A DNA stretch of 64,000 nt from Atrichornis clamosus (lineage: Eukaryota > Chordata > Aves > Passeriformes > Menuridae): assembly GCA_013400975.1 (NCBI GenBank), contig WBMZ01003324.1, positions 1 to 64,000 on the forward strand, read 5' to 3'. A model generated the notes under the pieces. It saw only the letters and a program-made list of their open reading frames with translations, was not told where the DNA came from and made no database searches. Below are positions 24,425 through 34,192 of the stretch, in pieces. Each line of letters begins with the position of its first letter. Position 1 is the stretch's first letter. The position numbers and the translations under genes are program-made.

Positions 24425-25348
24425 CATTTTAGGCCCAGTTCTCTTCAATACCTTCTTAAACAACTCGGACACAGGACTCAAAAGGATAATAAGGAAGTTT
24501 GGCAATGATATTGAATTGGGGGGAGCTGTCGACTCCCTGGAGGGCAGAGAGGCCCTTGCAGGGAGATCTGGATAAATCAGAGGGCTGGGAATCACCAGTG
24601 GTGTGGAGTTTAACAAGGGCAAGCGCTGGATTCTGCACCTGGGAGGGGGCAACCCTGGATGTATGGACAGACTGGGAATGAGGGGCTGGAGAGCAGCTGT
24701 GGGAAGGGACCTGGGGGTCCTGGTCCATGACAAGTTGAACATGAGCCAGCAGTGCCCTGGAGCCAGGAGAGACATCCCTGTCCTGGGGGGATCAAGGAGG
24801 GGATTGTCCTGCTCTGCTCTCGGCCGCGGCGGCCTCACCTCCAGTGCTGGGGCAGTTCTGGGTGCGACGATGTCAGGGAGATCTGAAGCTGGTCCAGAGT
24901 GTCCAAAGGGGGCACACGGGGATGGGAAGGGTCTGGAGGGGCCACCCGAGGAGCGGCTGAGGGCCCTGGGTGTGGTCAGTTGGAGCAGAGCAGGCTGAGG
25001 GCAGAGCTCCCCGGGGGCTGCAGCTCCTCCCGAGGGGCAGCGCAGGGGCAGCTCCGAGCTCTGCTCCCTGGGACCAGGGACAGCACCAGGGAACGGCTGG
25101 GGCTGGGCCAGGGAGGCTCGGGCTGGAGAGCAGGAAAAGGTTCTTCTTCCCCCAGAGGCTGCGGGGCACTGACCAGGCTCCCCAGGGAATGGGCACGGCC
25201 CCAAGGCTGCCAGAGCGCCAGGAGCCTTTGGACAACGCTCCCAGGGACGGGGGGGGATTGTTGGGGTGTCTGGGCAGGGCCAGGAGCTGGACTGGATGAT
25301 CCTTGTGGGTCCCTTCCCACTCAGGCTATTCCATGTTTCTATGATTTA
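24425..25348 (+). mobile_element. CR1 LINE, longest young copy (about 0.9 kb)
   Basis: Covers the last third of ORF2 and the 3' UTR. Decayed coding landmarks include FNKGKRWILHLGGGNPG (from about 24610) and GRDLGVLVHDKLNMSQQC (from about 24706), which lie downstream of the reverse transcriptase core in CR1. The 3' end reads 'ggactggatgatccttgtgg' and 'ctattccatgtttctatg', a subfamily other than the dominant one in the window. Frameshifts and internal deletions make it non-functional. Open frames on the opposite strand here (265 codons at 24407-25204) are antisense artefacts. Confidence 0.93.
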
Positions 25349-25689
25349 CAGCTACATCCAGATATGGAACAGTGAGAGAGAATCCCTGTTACATGAACTA
25401 ACTCCTGAACCAGTCTGTTGGGTGGGATAGGAATGATCCAGGTCCTTTTAGGAATGCAAGGGACGGTGGTGGAGCTCTGGCAACAAAGAATGTCACCCAC
25501 ACTGGTAGATTTGGGAGGGTTTCAGCAAACCAGTGGTGCAGAGGGGGCTTAGGAAGCCAGATAAGCAGGACACGAGTCCAATTTATAATTCATGTGACAG
25601 TTCCATATTTTGAGGGGCTATTAGGATGGAAAAGTGTAGGGAGAGCATTACTGGATATTGTATCAAATATATGCTGGCATCCACGCTTT
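25349..25689. other. Unique spacer between two LINE fragments
   Basis: AT-rich towards its right end (gtatcaaatatatgctggca). It may include more of the old LINE that follows, but I cannot align it by eye. Confidence 0.35.
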
Positions 25690-26042
25690 TATTGTGGATT
25701 AAAAAAAATTAGAGGGAGCTCAGAGAAGAGCTGGAAGAATGAGAAAAGGTCTGAAAAACCTGCTGTGTGATGATAGGCTTAATGACTTCAATCTATTTAG
25801 CTCATCAGAGAGCAAGTTGAGAGGTGACTTGATCATGGTCTCTAAGTACTTCCAGGGAGGAGATTTTTGATAGCAGAGGGTCCTTTAATCCAGCAGACAA
25901 AGACAAGACTCAGTGGCTGACAGGTGGAGCTGAAGTAAGAACCATTCGAATTGGACTTAAGACACAAATGTTTCACAGGAAAGGTAATTAACTCCGGAAA
26001 GTGCTTACCTGGGGATGTGCTGAATCCATCTTTAAATGATAA
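25690..26042 (+). mobile_element. Ancient CR1/L3-type LINE remnant
   Basis: The words 'agctcagagaagagctgga', 'aatctatttagctcatcaga', 'gaggtgacttgatcatggtc' and 'tctaagtacttccaggg' follow the order found in old amniote CR1/L3 ORF2 C-termini, and 'ggtaattaactccgg' matches the position of the later RVTEHWNRL-type motif. It is much more AT-rich and more decayed than the young CR1 copy just upstream. Confidence 0.65.
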
Positions 26043-27330
26043 TTGAAGAGATTTGCTCCCACCTAAACACAAGTTCTGGGCTCAGTGGCCTTCACCCATG
26101 TGGAAGTGGAGGGAAATCCCTCCACAGAGCCTGCTCACGTGGTCCTGCCTGCTCAGAGCTGCTCAGGTGTGCCTGGGGGGCTCGTTTTGGGGTCAGGGCT
26201 CCATCACACGGAGTCTCTGCAGTGCCTCCAGCCCGAGATTTGAGTTGCCAGAACTGTGTGGATCGGAGTGGTTTACACCCTTTATTTTTGCTGCAGTGCT
26301 CACTTTGGGTTTTAAAAATGTAGTTTTTGGCATCAGGTGTGTTTGACCTCCCCTCTGACTCACCCTGACATCGTCTCCTGCTGCCCAAGGAGCTTCTCCA
26401 AACTCCAGCTGGCTCAGATGTCCAGCATGAGGAGAAAACTTTTGAGGAAAACCAGTCCCAGGGGATCTGCGATGGCTTTGGCAAGGACATCCCAAAGAGC
26501 CAGTGGTCCTGGCAGGTGTCAGGGCTCTGGCTGCGCTGATAGAGCTGAAAGGTCCTGCCCAGCCTCCTCTGAACACTCCCCCACACCTTGTCCGTGGCTC
26601 AGGGGTCGAATTTAAAAGCAGCTCTGAATCTTCCTTCTCTTCTGAGCTCTATGGTAGCTGTGCCTCCTCTGGATCTACCCTGAATCCTGTGGGTGGATCC
26701 CTGGGAATGCTTTAGAGCCCTGCTGCTGTGTCCAGATCCTTTGGGAATGCACTCTTGGTGAGGATACCCCTGTGCTGGGGCTGCCCTCAGCTCCTGGCTC
26801 CCCTTCCCTTAGGAAACAGCTGATCCCTGACTGATCCCCTCTGCTGAGCAAGACTAAGGCAGGAAAATTTCTTTTCCAAGCAGAGTCTCCACAGCCTTCC
26901 AGGTGTACCTGCACTGCAGTGCTATTCCTGTAATTGATCCCCTGGGAATGTCAGTGGTCAGCACTGAGGCGTTGAACAGTCAGTGCAGGGCTTCCTGCTG
27001 AGCCAGGCCCAGTTCCATGGCTGGTTATCCCAGAGAAAAACATCCAAGGAGGAAAAATCCCCCTCAGCTGGAGACTTCTGGAAGCCTGCTGAGAACACCT
27101 GTGCTTGAGACACCAGTGGTGGGTGAACATCAGCAGGAATGAGCTGAGCTTTTGGGATACCCAGAAGAGATCCAGCAGAATTCCCACACCATCGGTGCCT
27201 GGGGATGTTCTGCTGATCCAGCTGGGAACACTGGTCTTGGGAGTGACACCTGTGTGGTGTTGGGGCCCTCAAAACTGAGAAATCAACAGTATGATGAGGG
27301 TTTGGGGGGTTCAGAGCTGTGCTCCCCTCC
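26043..27330. other. Unique sequence, no gene seen
   Basis: No repeat family or coding domain recognised. Chance open frames lie on both strands near 26092-26586 and 26675-26914. Confidence 0.4.
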
Positions 27331-27500
27331 TTTGGCCATACCCCTTCTCCTTTGGCCATACCCCTTGTCCGTTGGCCACATCCCTTCTCCTTTGGCCACA
27401 TCCCTTGTCCTTTGGCCACATCCCTTGTCCGTTGGCCATACCCCTTGTCCTTTGGCCATACCCCTTGTCCTTTGGCCACATCCCTTGTCCGTTGGCCATG
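27331..27500. repeat. 20-bp minisatellite, 8.5 copies
   Basis: Exact 20-bp spacing (27331, 27351, 27371 and so on to 27491) of units such as tttggccataccccttgtcc. Three positions vary independently: t or g at base 1, ta or ca plus the following c/t in the middle, and g or c near the end. Because 20 is not a multiple of three, all frames read through as a 20-residue repeat (GHTPCPLA-like on +, KGQGVWPK-like on -). The long frames at 26958-27479 and 27152-27832 come from this. Confidence 0.95.
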
Positions 27501-28410
27501 CAGGGCACCACAAGGGGCTGCTCAGCTATTTAGAATTCAGCAGCCCCTCCACGCCCCTCCTGCCACAATCCCAAGGTGCGGCCTCCCTGTGCTGCTGCCC
27601 TGGGAGGGCAGGAGCAACACTCAGCACCCACCAGCTGCTCATCCCCAAAATTCAAACCAGGGCATGGCAAAGCAGGGAGAAAAGATGTGGATGGGAGCAA
27701 ATTAGTGCCCTGCTTTTGTTCTTTGTGTTTTCCTGGAGCTTCCTGGAGCCCTTAGATCCTGGGGGCCACTGGCAGCCAGGCCAGCAGGGAGGAAAACTGA
27801 GGGACCCTCACTGGGGAGCCAGTGAGGGCTGAAGGTGGAGATCACTGGTGCGTGGCAGCTTTCCAGGCACGTGGCCCTTCCTGCGTTTTCCTGGAAAAAC
27901 CAGAATATTTGAAGAGAAACAAGGAAAACTCTGCTCTGAGACAAATTCCTTTGTTGCTGAGTGAAATGAAGGCTCCCCAGCTGAGTTGTTCGCCCACCCA
28001 GCAGCCCCACGGGCTCTGCTCTGAGCAAATCCTCAGCTGCCTCTCCGAGGAGGGGGCTGGCAGACAGCTCTTACTCCACTGAGCTGCTCCCCAAGGCAAA
28101 ACCAAGAAAGATTTCCTCCAGGGCGAGGGCTGCCCAACTGCTCGAGACACGAGAATTTCTGTGGAGGTGTCTGCAGGGATCGCACTCCTGCCCAGAACAA
28201 TCTGCTGAACCTGCAGCCGAGGTTTGGTGCAGCAGAGGTAAACCTGGCTGTGCTGGAATAACCACTGGGAATGCAGGAGGCTGTGCTGGGAGACACAGTC
28301 AAGAAACCTGGAAAAATCCTGCCTGTGCTGCTGCTTCCAGGGCAACACAACAGCCTTGGCCAGTTTGTGCTTAGGGAATGGGTAAATGTCCAGGAGGTTG
28401 CATTTTACCC
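27501..28410. other. Unique sequence, no gene seen
   Basis: GC-rich, no repeat family and no coding domain recognised. The 217-codon minus-strand frame at 27842-28495 runs into the adjacent CR1 and is not supported. Confidence 0.4.
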
Positions 28411-29010
28411 ATGGAATCATGGAATGGTTTGGGTGGGAAGGGACATTAAAGCCCATCCAGTCCCACCCCCTGCCATGGGCCGGGACACCTTCCACTCTCC
28501 CAGGGTGCTCCCAGCCCCGTCCAACCTGGCCTTGGACACTTCCAGGGATCCAGGGGCAGCCACAGCTTCTCTGGGAACCGGTGCCAGGGCCTCAGCACCC
28601 TCACAGGGAAGAATTCCTTCCCAATGTCCCATCTAACCCTGCCCTCTGGCAGTGGGAAGCCATTCCCTGTGTCCTGTCACTCCATCCCTGTAAACAGTCT
28701 CTCTCCATCTCTCCTGTAGCCCCTTCAGGCCCTGCAAGGCCACAGTGAGGTCACCCCAAAGCTTCTCCTCTCCAGGCTGAACAATCCCAGCTCTCCCAGC
28801 CTTTCCTCCCAGCAGAGCTGCTCCATCCCTCTGACCATCCTGGTGCCTCCTCTGGCCTCTCTCCAGCAGCTCCAGGTCCTTCCTGTGCTGGGCCCAGGGC
28901 TGGGGGCAGCTCTGCAGGTGGGGTCTCACCTGAGGGGGCAGAGGGGCAGAGTCCCCCCTCCCCTGCTGCCCACCCTGGGGGCTCAGCCCAGGACAGGGGG
29001 GATTTGGGGT
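28411..29010 (-). mobile_element. CR1 LINE 3' fragment, about 600 bp
   Basis: Starts 'atggaatcatggaatggttt' and keeps the dominant-family landmarks through to 'ctccaggctgaacaatccca', 'agctccaggtccttcctgtg' and 'ctcagcccaggacagg' near its 5' break. On the minus strand the ORF2 remnant HRKDLELLERGQRRH and PREAVAAPGSLEVSKARLDG can still be read in shifted frames. This is the longest minus-strand young copy. Confidence 0.95.
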
Positions 29011-29109
29011 CCCAGAGCACATCAAATCATTGAGTCACACATTCACTAGGAAGGATTTGAGTGTTAGGAGCCAGTGAAAAGGTAAAAAAGGAAAAAAAAC
29101 CCCCAGAAC
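29011..29109. other. A-rich unique spacer
   Basis: Short A/C-rich sequence (gtaaaaaaggaaaaaaaacc) next to the CR1 5' break. Nothing recognisable. Confidence 0.35.
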
Positions 29110-29560
29110 CCCAACAGAACAGGCTCGTTCTGACACTCTAAATGAAAAGCCAGACGAAGTCTCGAAATTCATTCATCCGCATCACTCATGTTAAGCCTTA
29201 AAATGTTCATAGTAGCCAGTGGAAATCATTAAAGAAGTGACAGCTCAGTTCTCTGGAGGAGCAGGAGTCACAGTGGTAGATCCAGGATATGCTTTAGCAG
29301 GAAAAATTTGACGAAGCAGCCTCTAAGTTAGTGATTTCTCTGACTTCATCTGTACATTAAAAATGCAAGTGAATGCCTTTTGGTGTTAGCTCTGCTCCGA
29401 GGATATTAGATGGAGTCAATTCACAGCTCTTCAGTGGATAATACTTTTTGTTTTTAGCAAAGGGCGTTGAAACAGAATGGAAAATTAAAGCAATTTTTCT
29501 GACAGCAATGCATAAACGTTGACCATGAAATGGGAAAGCAGAAAAACAAAACAAAAAGCA
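29110..29560. promoter_or_regulatory. Candidate conserved non-coding element
   Basis: About 450 bp of balanced, low-repeat sequence, including 'cattcatccgcatcactcat', 'gaagtgacagctcagttctc' (a MEIS-like TGACAG) and 'ctgacagcaatgcataaacg'. Its composition differs sharply from the flanking GC-rich repeats. No coding frame fits. Confidence 0.27.
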
Positions 29561-30120
29561 AGTGCGTCTCTAGGAGTGTCTGAATTAGGCAGCAGTGATT
29601 TCATTACAGCTCTCATTTGAATAAAGGCAGGAGATGATGTGCCCTCTCCGTAATGGAAATGCTCTCCAAGTCCAGACTATCCATGGCCATTACAGTCTGA
29701 AGAGGATTGTTTAGGAAAGAGATAGATGGAGTCAGATTCCTGCCTGGGGCACTGCACCGCTCCTTTATTTTCCCTCCCTCAGCAGCGGCTGGATGCAGGT
29801 GGGTCCTGCTTTCCCATAAATATCCACATCTCTGGGAAGGTTGTTCTGCTCTGGAGCACCTTAAACCTCTGCCTGCTTGTCCAACAGTGTGGCCTGGGCA
29901 GGATGATCCCTCAGTCTGCTTGGCAGAGCTTCTGCAAGGCTTTTTAAGCACTGGAAAAGCTCAAGAGAAACTAAAATTCTGGCTAAAGGAAAGGCTTCAC
30001 TTGGGATAACAAGTCCCAGCTCCCTGTACATTCCACACAGGAGATCCTGAGGTGTTGCTGCTGAATCCCAAGTTTGTCTTTGGGATGGAAGCACTGGAAT
30101 GCATCCAGTGCAAGACTCTG
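29561..30120. other. Unique sequence, no gene seen
   Basis: No repeat or coding domain recognised. The 112-codon frame at 29613-29951 (-) has no domain-like features. Confidence 0.35.
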
Positions 30121-30288
30121 CCAGCATGGGAAGGGGCTGCCCAGGGAGGTTTGGAGTCCCCATCCCTGGAGGTGTCCAAGGAAGACCTGCATGTGGCACT
30201 CGGTGCTCTGGGCTGGGGATCAGGCACAGGTTGGATGACCTTGGAGATCTTTTCCAACCTCAATGATCCTGGGATTCTGTGATTCTGA
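30121..30288 (+). mobile_element. CR1 LINE 3' fragment
   Basis: Reads 'ggctgcccagggaggtttgg', 'agtccccatccctggagg', 'ggttggatgaccttggagat' and ends 'cctgggattctgtgattctg', the CR1 3'-terminal 8-bp-type repeat. It contains only the last 170 bp of the element. Confidence 0.9.
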
Positions 30289-30621
30289 GTTTCTCCGTCC
30301 CCTTTGTGCAGCAAGCAAGAGTTCCTCACCTCTCCTTACATCCTCCCTCCCGTTCTCCTGCTGCACAGGAGCTGGTGCAAAGGAAAACTGGGAAAACTGC
30401 TCCATGGCACAGCGAGGTCTCTGTGCTGTCCTGGTGCCACTGTTCCAGCGGGACACCCTCCAGCACCACCCCACCCTGCTCCCTGCCTGCCTGGGATGCA
30501 CCGTCTCCCCAAAGGACCAGGGATTTGTGTGCACACATCTCTGCAGGGGGACAGGAATCTCCCAGATTTTCTCCTGTCTCCAGAAATTTTTCCTTCCCCT
30601 TTGAGCAGGAGTCCATGGTTG
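30289..30621. other. Unique sequence, no gene seen
   Basis: Spacer between two plus-strand CR1 tails. Nothing recognisable. Confidence 0.35.
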
Positions 30622-30672
30622 GATTCAATGATCTCAGAGGGCTTTTCCAACCTAAATTATTCCGAGATGTGC
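30622..30672 (+). mobile_element. Very short CR1 3' end
   Basis: The words 'ggttggattcaatgatctca' and 'cttttccaacctaaattatt' match the terminal 45 bp of a CR1 subfamily. The rest of the element is missing or too diverged to see. Confidence 0.7.
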
Positions 30673-30924
30673 ACCCCTTTGCAACAGCTCAGCCTTGACA
30701 GCCACGCCCCAAGTGTCCCCTGAGCAGCATCAGTGCCATCCCGAATTCCACCTGCGTGGCTTCCCCGAGCCAAGCAGAGTGTGGATGGGCAGGCGGGAGC
30801 TAAGGGAGAGCTCGGGAGGGTCTGGGGGAACGAGGGATGCAGTGGCCACGCTCCAGCCAAGGTTAAGTGTGCCGTGTGTCCCGGTGCCACTAGATGTCCT
30901 TATGGGAAAGGGCTTGGTGCTGCC
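30673..30924. other. GC-rich unique spacer
   Basis: Leads into the CpG-rich segment. Nothing recognisable. Confidence 0.35.
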
Positions 30925-31505
30925 CACGGGCAGGAGCGGGAGCGGCGGAGCCGGGGCTGGAGCCGGGGGCACCTGTGCCTCTCGCCCCTCCACCCGCCGG
31001 GTTGGCTCTGCCGCAGCCAAATTAGCCAGGGGCAGCATTCCCGGCTGCAGGGACAAGCTCCAAGGAGCCACGGGGAGGGCAGGGATACGGCAGCACCGGG
31101 ATGCTCCCGGGCCGTGCTGAGCCAGCCCTCGTCCCTACAAAGCCCCGGCCTTCGGAAAGGCTCTGAGACGAGCTGTGTGGGAGGACGACCCGCCGCCAGC
31201 CCGTGCAGGGAGGGCTCTCACATGGCTCTGATCCCATTTGCGGAGTCCCTGAGGCCATCCCCAAAATGTGGGAATCAGCGGGCAGCACACGAGCCCGACA
31301 CCCACGTGCTCTGGAGCACTGGAGTTGCACCACGTCTCGTTTGGCGTCCTCTGTGCCGGGCCCGCGGTGCCGCACAGGGCCCGGCTGCGCCACCAGCCCG
31401 GTCCCTCCGCCCCGCTGCCACTCTCTGGGGGCCGTGCTGGGGCAGGATCCTGCCGTGCTCCCCTCCTGCCGCATCCTTGGCACTGGCAGCGCGCTGGGAG
31501 AGGGA
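30925..31505. promoter_or_regulatory. CpG-rich segment (CpG-island candidate)
   Basis: By hand I count about 46 CpG in about 590 bp, with GC near two-thirds. The observed/expected ratio is then roughly 0.7, above usual island thresholds, whereas the rest of the window is CpG-poor. Dense parts include gagcgggagcggcggagccg and 'gcccgcggtgccgcac'. No CR1 or other repeat accounts for it. Such islands often mark vertebrate promoters, but I see no TATA box, first exon or splice context. The 258-codon frame at 30733-31509 is typical of CpG-rich DNA and is not supported as a protein. Confidence 0.4.
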
Positions 31506-31896
31506 CTGAGCAGCAGAAGGTGAAACTCTGCAGCGAGGAGATTACAGCTCTTGTGTTTTTCCTTTTTTTTTTTCTTTTTTTTCCTTCAAAGGAATGCCTT
31601 CGTATTTTTGGAAATAATAGCTGCTCCGAAAATCCTGGTACAAACTCTTCCAGACTCCAGGCTGGCTAATCACGCGCTGTGCTAGGGGCCCTGTTGGGAA
31701 TGCAGGATTTTAACTCTTGGATGCCTGCTTGCCTTCCACAGCTTTAGTAAATGACTCCCTTACTCCAGCATAGTCCCATGGTTCAAATTAATCCTTGGAG
31801 TCGAGGGCAAATCTCAGTGGGAATCTCGGGAAATTAGACTCATCCTGGTGGAGAGTTGCTGGAGACTCCAGCTAGTGGTGCTGGATGCTGGGAGCT
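31506..31896. other. Unique sequence with T-rich run
   Basis: A T-rich run occupies 31556-31587, next to the CpG-rich segment. Otherwise nothing recognisable. Confidence 0.4.
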
Positions 31897-32173
31897 GTGT
31901 TCCAGGTGTGTTCCAGCCCTCTTCCAGCTCTGTTCCAGCCGTGTTCCAGCCATGTTCCTGCCGTGTTCCAGCCCTGTTCCAGCCCTGTTACAGACGTGTT
32001 CCAGGTGTGTTCCAGGTGTGTTCCAGCCCTGTTCCAGACGTGTTCCAGCCCTGTTCCAGGTGTGTTCCAGCCCTGTTCCAGACGTGTCCCAGCCCTGTTC
32101 CAGGTGTGTTCCAGCCCTGTTCCAGCCCTCTTCCAGCCCTCTTCCAGCCCTGTTCCTGCCGTGCCCGAGGTGT
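31897..32173. repeat. 11-bp minisatellite, about 25 copies
   Basis: Units of 11 bp of the form tgttccagccc, with variants ending in 'acg', 'gtg' or 'ctc', run for about 277 bp with the period kept throughout. The variants group into a longer pattern (ccc, gtg, ccc, acg) that repeats in the middle of the array. Because 11 is not divisible by three, all frames stay open and give an 11-residue peptide repeat on both strands (CSSPVPALFQP-like; NRAGTRLEQGW-like). These are artefacts of the repeat. Confidence 0.95.
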
Positions 32174-32759
32174 GAGTGACACTCAGGCTGCAACCTGGCA
32201 ACCAGCGGGAGCATCTCCGCGAGAGAAAGTTGCCCAAAATAGGAAGAATGGAAATAAATAATTTCTGTGGCTCCATTTGTGGGTTAACCTCCTCATCCGT
32301 GTACAGATCTCAACAGGCTTTTGATGTCTCTTGATAGTCAGGAGTCCTGGGGGGCGGGGAGGGATGCTCCATTCAAAGTGGTAATTGCTGGCAAGGAGGG
32401 GAGGCAGCAGCTCACTAATTACATTCACAGATAAATCCTAACTGGGAGAAGATGCAAACTCTGGGAGGCTGGAGCTGTGGCAAGGCAAACCAGCCCTGAG
32501 GAATGTGGGGGAAATAACCCCGAAGCCAAATTCACCGGCACTGAAACACCTGGAGAGCAGCAGCCTTGGGCAGAAGGCACTCAGGAGCTGGGAGCTGCTG
32601 CTCTTGTGTGCTGCAGACCCAGGGGAATTGCAGGAAGAGGCCTCCGAGCTTCCCTGAATCCCAAGGAGGATGTGATTCACTTCATGTCTGCAGGGCCGGG
32701 TCCCGGAGACCTTGGGAAGTGCACTGGAAATGGGGCCAGCAGAGGGATGGGGACAGGAC
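32174..32759. other. Unique sequence, no gene seen
   Basis: Mixed composition, AT-richer at 32230-32290. No repeat family or coding domain recognised. Confidence 0.4.
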
Positions 32760-33032
32760 TCAGAATCTCAGGATTTTAAGGATGGAAAAGACTCCAAGGT
32801 CCTCAAGTCCAACCATTCCCCCAGCACTGCCAGGGCCACCACAAACCCTGTCCGCACATGCCACGCCCACGTGTTTTTTGAACACTTCCAAGGATGGCTA
32901 CTCCAGCACCTCTGGGCAGCCTGTTCCAATGCTCTACCACTATTTCAGTGAGGAAATTTTTCCTGATATTCAACCTGAACCTTCCCTGATGCAGCTTGAG
33001 GCCGTTTCCCCTTGTCCCTGTCATTTCTGCAG
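32760..33032 (-). mobile_element. CR1 LINE 3' fragment, older subfamily
   Basis: The + strand reads 'agaatctcaggattttaagg', 'gtcctcaagtccaaccattc', 'gggcagcctgttccaatgct' and 'cagtgaggaaatttttcctg', a CR1 subfamily distinct from the dominant one and shared with 37570 and 59391. It ends in the ORF2 C-terminus after 'ccgtttccccttgtccctgt'. Confidence 0.88.
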
Positions 33033-33195
33033 GGAATTTCCACTGTTGGGCATGGTGGGGGAGTGGGAACAGGGTTTTTTTAGGGAATCTTTGACGCCAC
33101 AGCTCATTGTGGTCACCTGGAGAAGTGGGGTGGGTTTTGGGAACAGCCCTCGGAGATGCTCCTGCCATGGCTCTGTGAAGGGACAGGGAGCCCAG
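33033..33195. other. Short unique spacer
   Basis: Nothing recognisable between the CR1 fragment and the 20-bp repeat. Confidence 0.35.
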
Positions 33196-33295
33196 CATGG
33201 AGCAGAGATCCCTGGCATGGAGGGAAGATCCCTGGTGTGGAGCAGGGATCTGTGACATGGAGTAGTGGTCCCTGATATGGAGCAGGGATCCCTGG
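33196..33295. repeat. 20-bp tandem repeat, 5 copies
   Basis: Units start at 33196, 33216, 33236, 33256 and 33276 and read approximately catggagcagggatccctgg, with several substitutions per copy. The spacing is exact. Confidence 0.85.
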
Positions 33296-34064
33296 CACGC
33301 AGATCCAGCCCACCGTGGCTCCATGACCCTGGGAATGGAGGGATCCTGCCCCAGGGGTGACAGGGCAGTGGGGATGTGTGGAGCAGGGCTGGAGGAGTGG
33401 ATCTCACGGCTGAGGAAGAGTTGTGCTGCCTGTCATTAGCTCATTAGAGCAGAGCAAGAACCTGTGTTCCAGGAGCCCTCAGCTCCCTCTCCTGCTCCTG
33501 TAATTGTGAGATCCGTTTGCCAGGAGTCCTCCTGGGATGGAGCTGCAGGGATAGCAAGGGTTTAACAGCAGGAATGTGCTTTCTGAAACCACCTCCCTCC
33601 CGAGGCTGCTCCAGCCTGCCATTCCCCAGTCCTTGGGTGGCTGGAGTTAACAGCAGCTGCAGTTCAAGCCTTGCTGCAGAAATAAATGGGATCCCAGGGG
33701 GCTTCCCAGGGCAGAAACCTGCAGGCCATGAGCCGCCCCAAGCAGACCAGGATACATGGAAAAGTTCCCATTTCTACACAGGAAAAAGCATCCTCAGCCT
33801 GTCCTGGTCAAACCGTGGGATGCAGGAGCTGCACTGCAGGCTCTGAGTGCAGCACGGAGAGGCTGCAAACCCAGAGGGACAGGGAGGGACAGATGTGTTT
33901 GGTGAGAGCTTACAAGATTGCCAGTCCATGGAAGCAAAGTATTTAGGGAGGGATTAGCAGCAATAAGGACAGGCAAGAAATCAGCAGCAAACACGGAGCA
34001 GGCAGATGGGGACCCCGCAGAGACACTGCCCTGCACGTGGCCTGGTTTCTGGCCAGCACGGCTG
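33296..34064. other. Unique sequence, no gene seen
   Basis: No repeat family or coding domain recognised. Confidence 0.4.
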
Positions 34065-34192
34065 GGGACACCAGGAATGTCCAGGGCTTCAGGGCCATCA
34101 GGAATGTCCAGGCCTTCAGGGACACCAGGACTATCCAGAGCTTCAAGGACACCAGGAATGTCCAGGGCTTCAGGGACATCAGGCATCTTCAG
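34065..34192. repeat. 27-bp tandem repeat, about 4.7 copies
   Basis: Copies at 34065, 34092, 34119, 34146 and 34173 (partial) read about gggacaccaggaatgtccag followed by ggcttca. As 27 is a multiple of three, one frame gives GHQECPGLQ repeated nearly five times. The surrounding frame (34006-34887) has no other protein-like features, so I treat this as a non-coding minisatellite. Confidence 0.9.

Noticed and set aside
24407..25204. 265-codon minus-strand frame
   Set aside because: Antisense to the CR1 ORF2 remnant on the plus strand.
26958..27832. Long frames on both strands with WPKDKGYGQRTR- or FGHTPCPLA-type repeats
   Set aside because: They are readings of the 20-bp minisatellite in shifted frames. 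A stop-free unit keeps all frames open, and the flanks have no protein-like features.
31840..32276. Frames of 96-137 codons encoding CSSPVPALFQP or NRAGTRLEQGW repeats
   Set aside because: All come from the 11-bp minisatellite, and equivalent frames are open on both strands.
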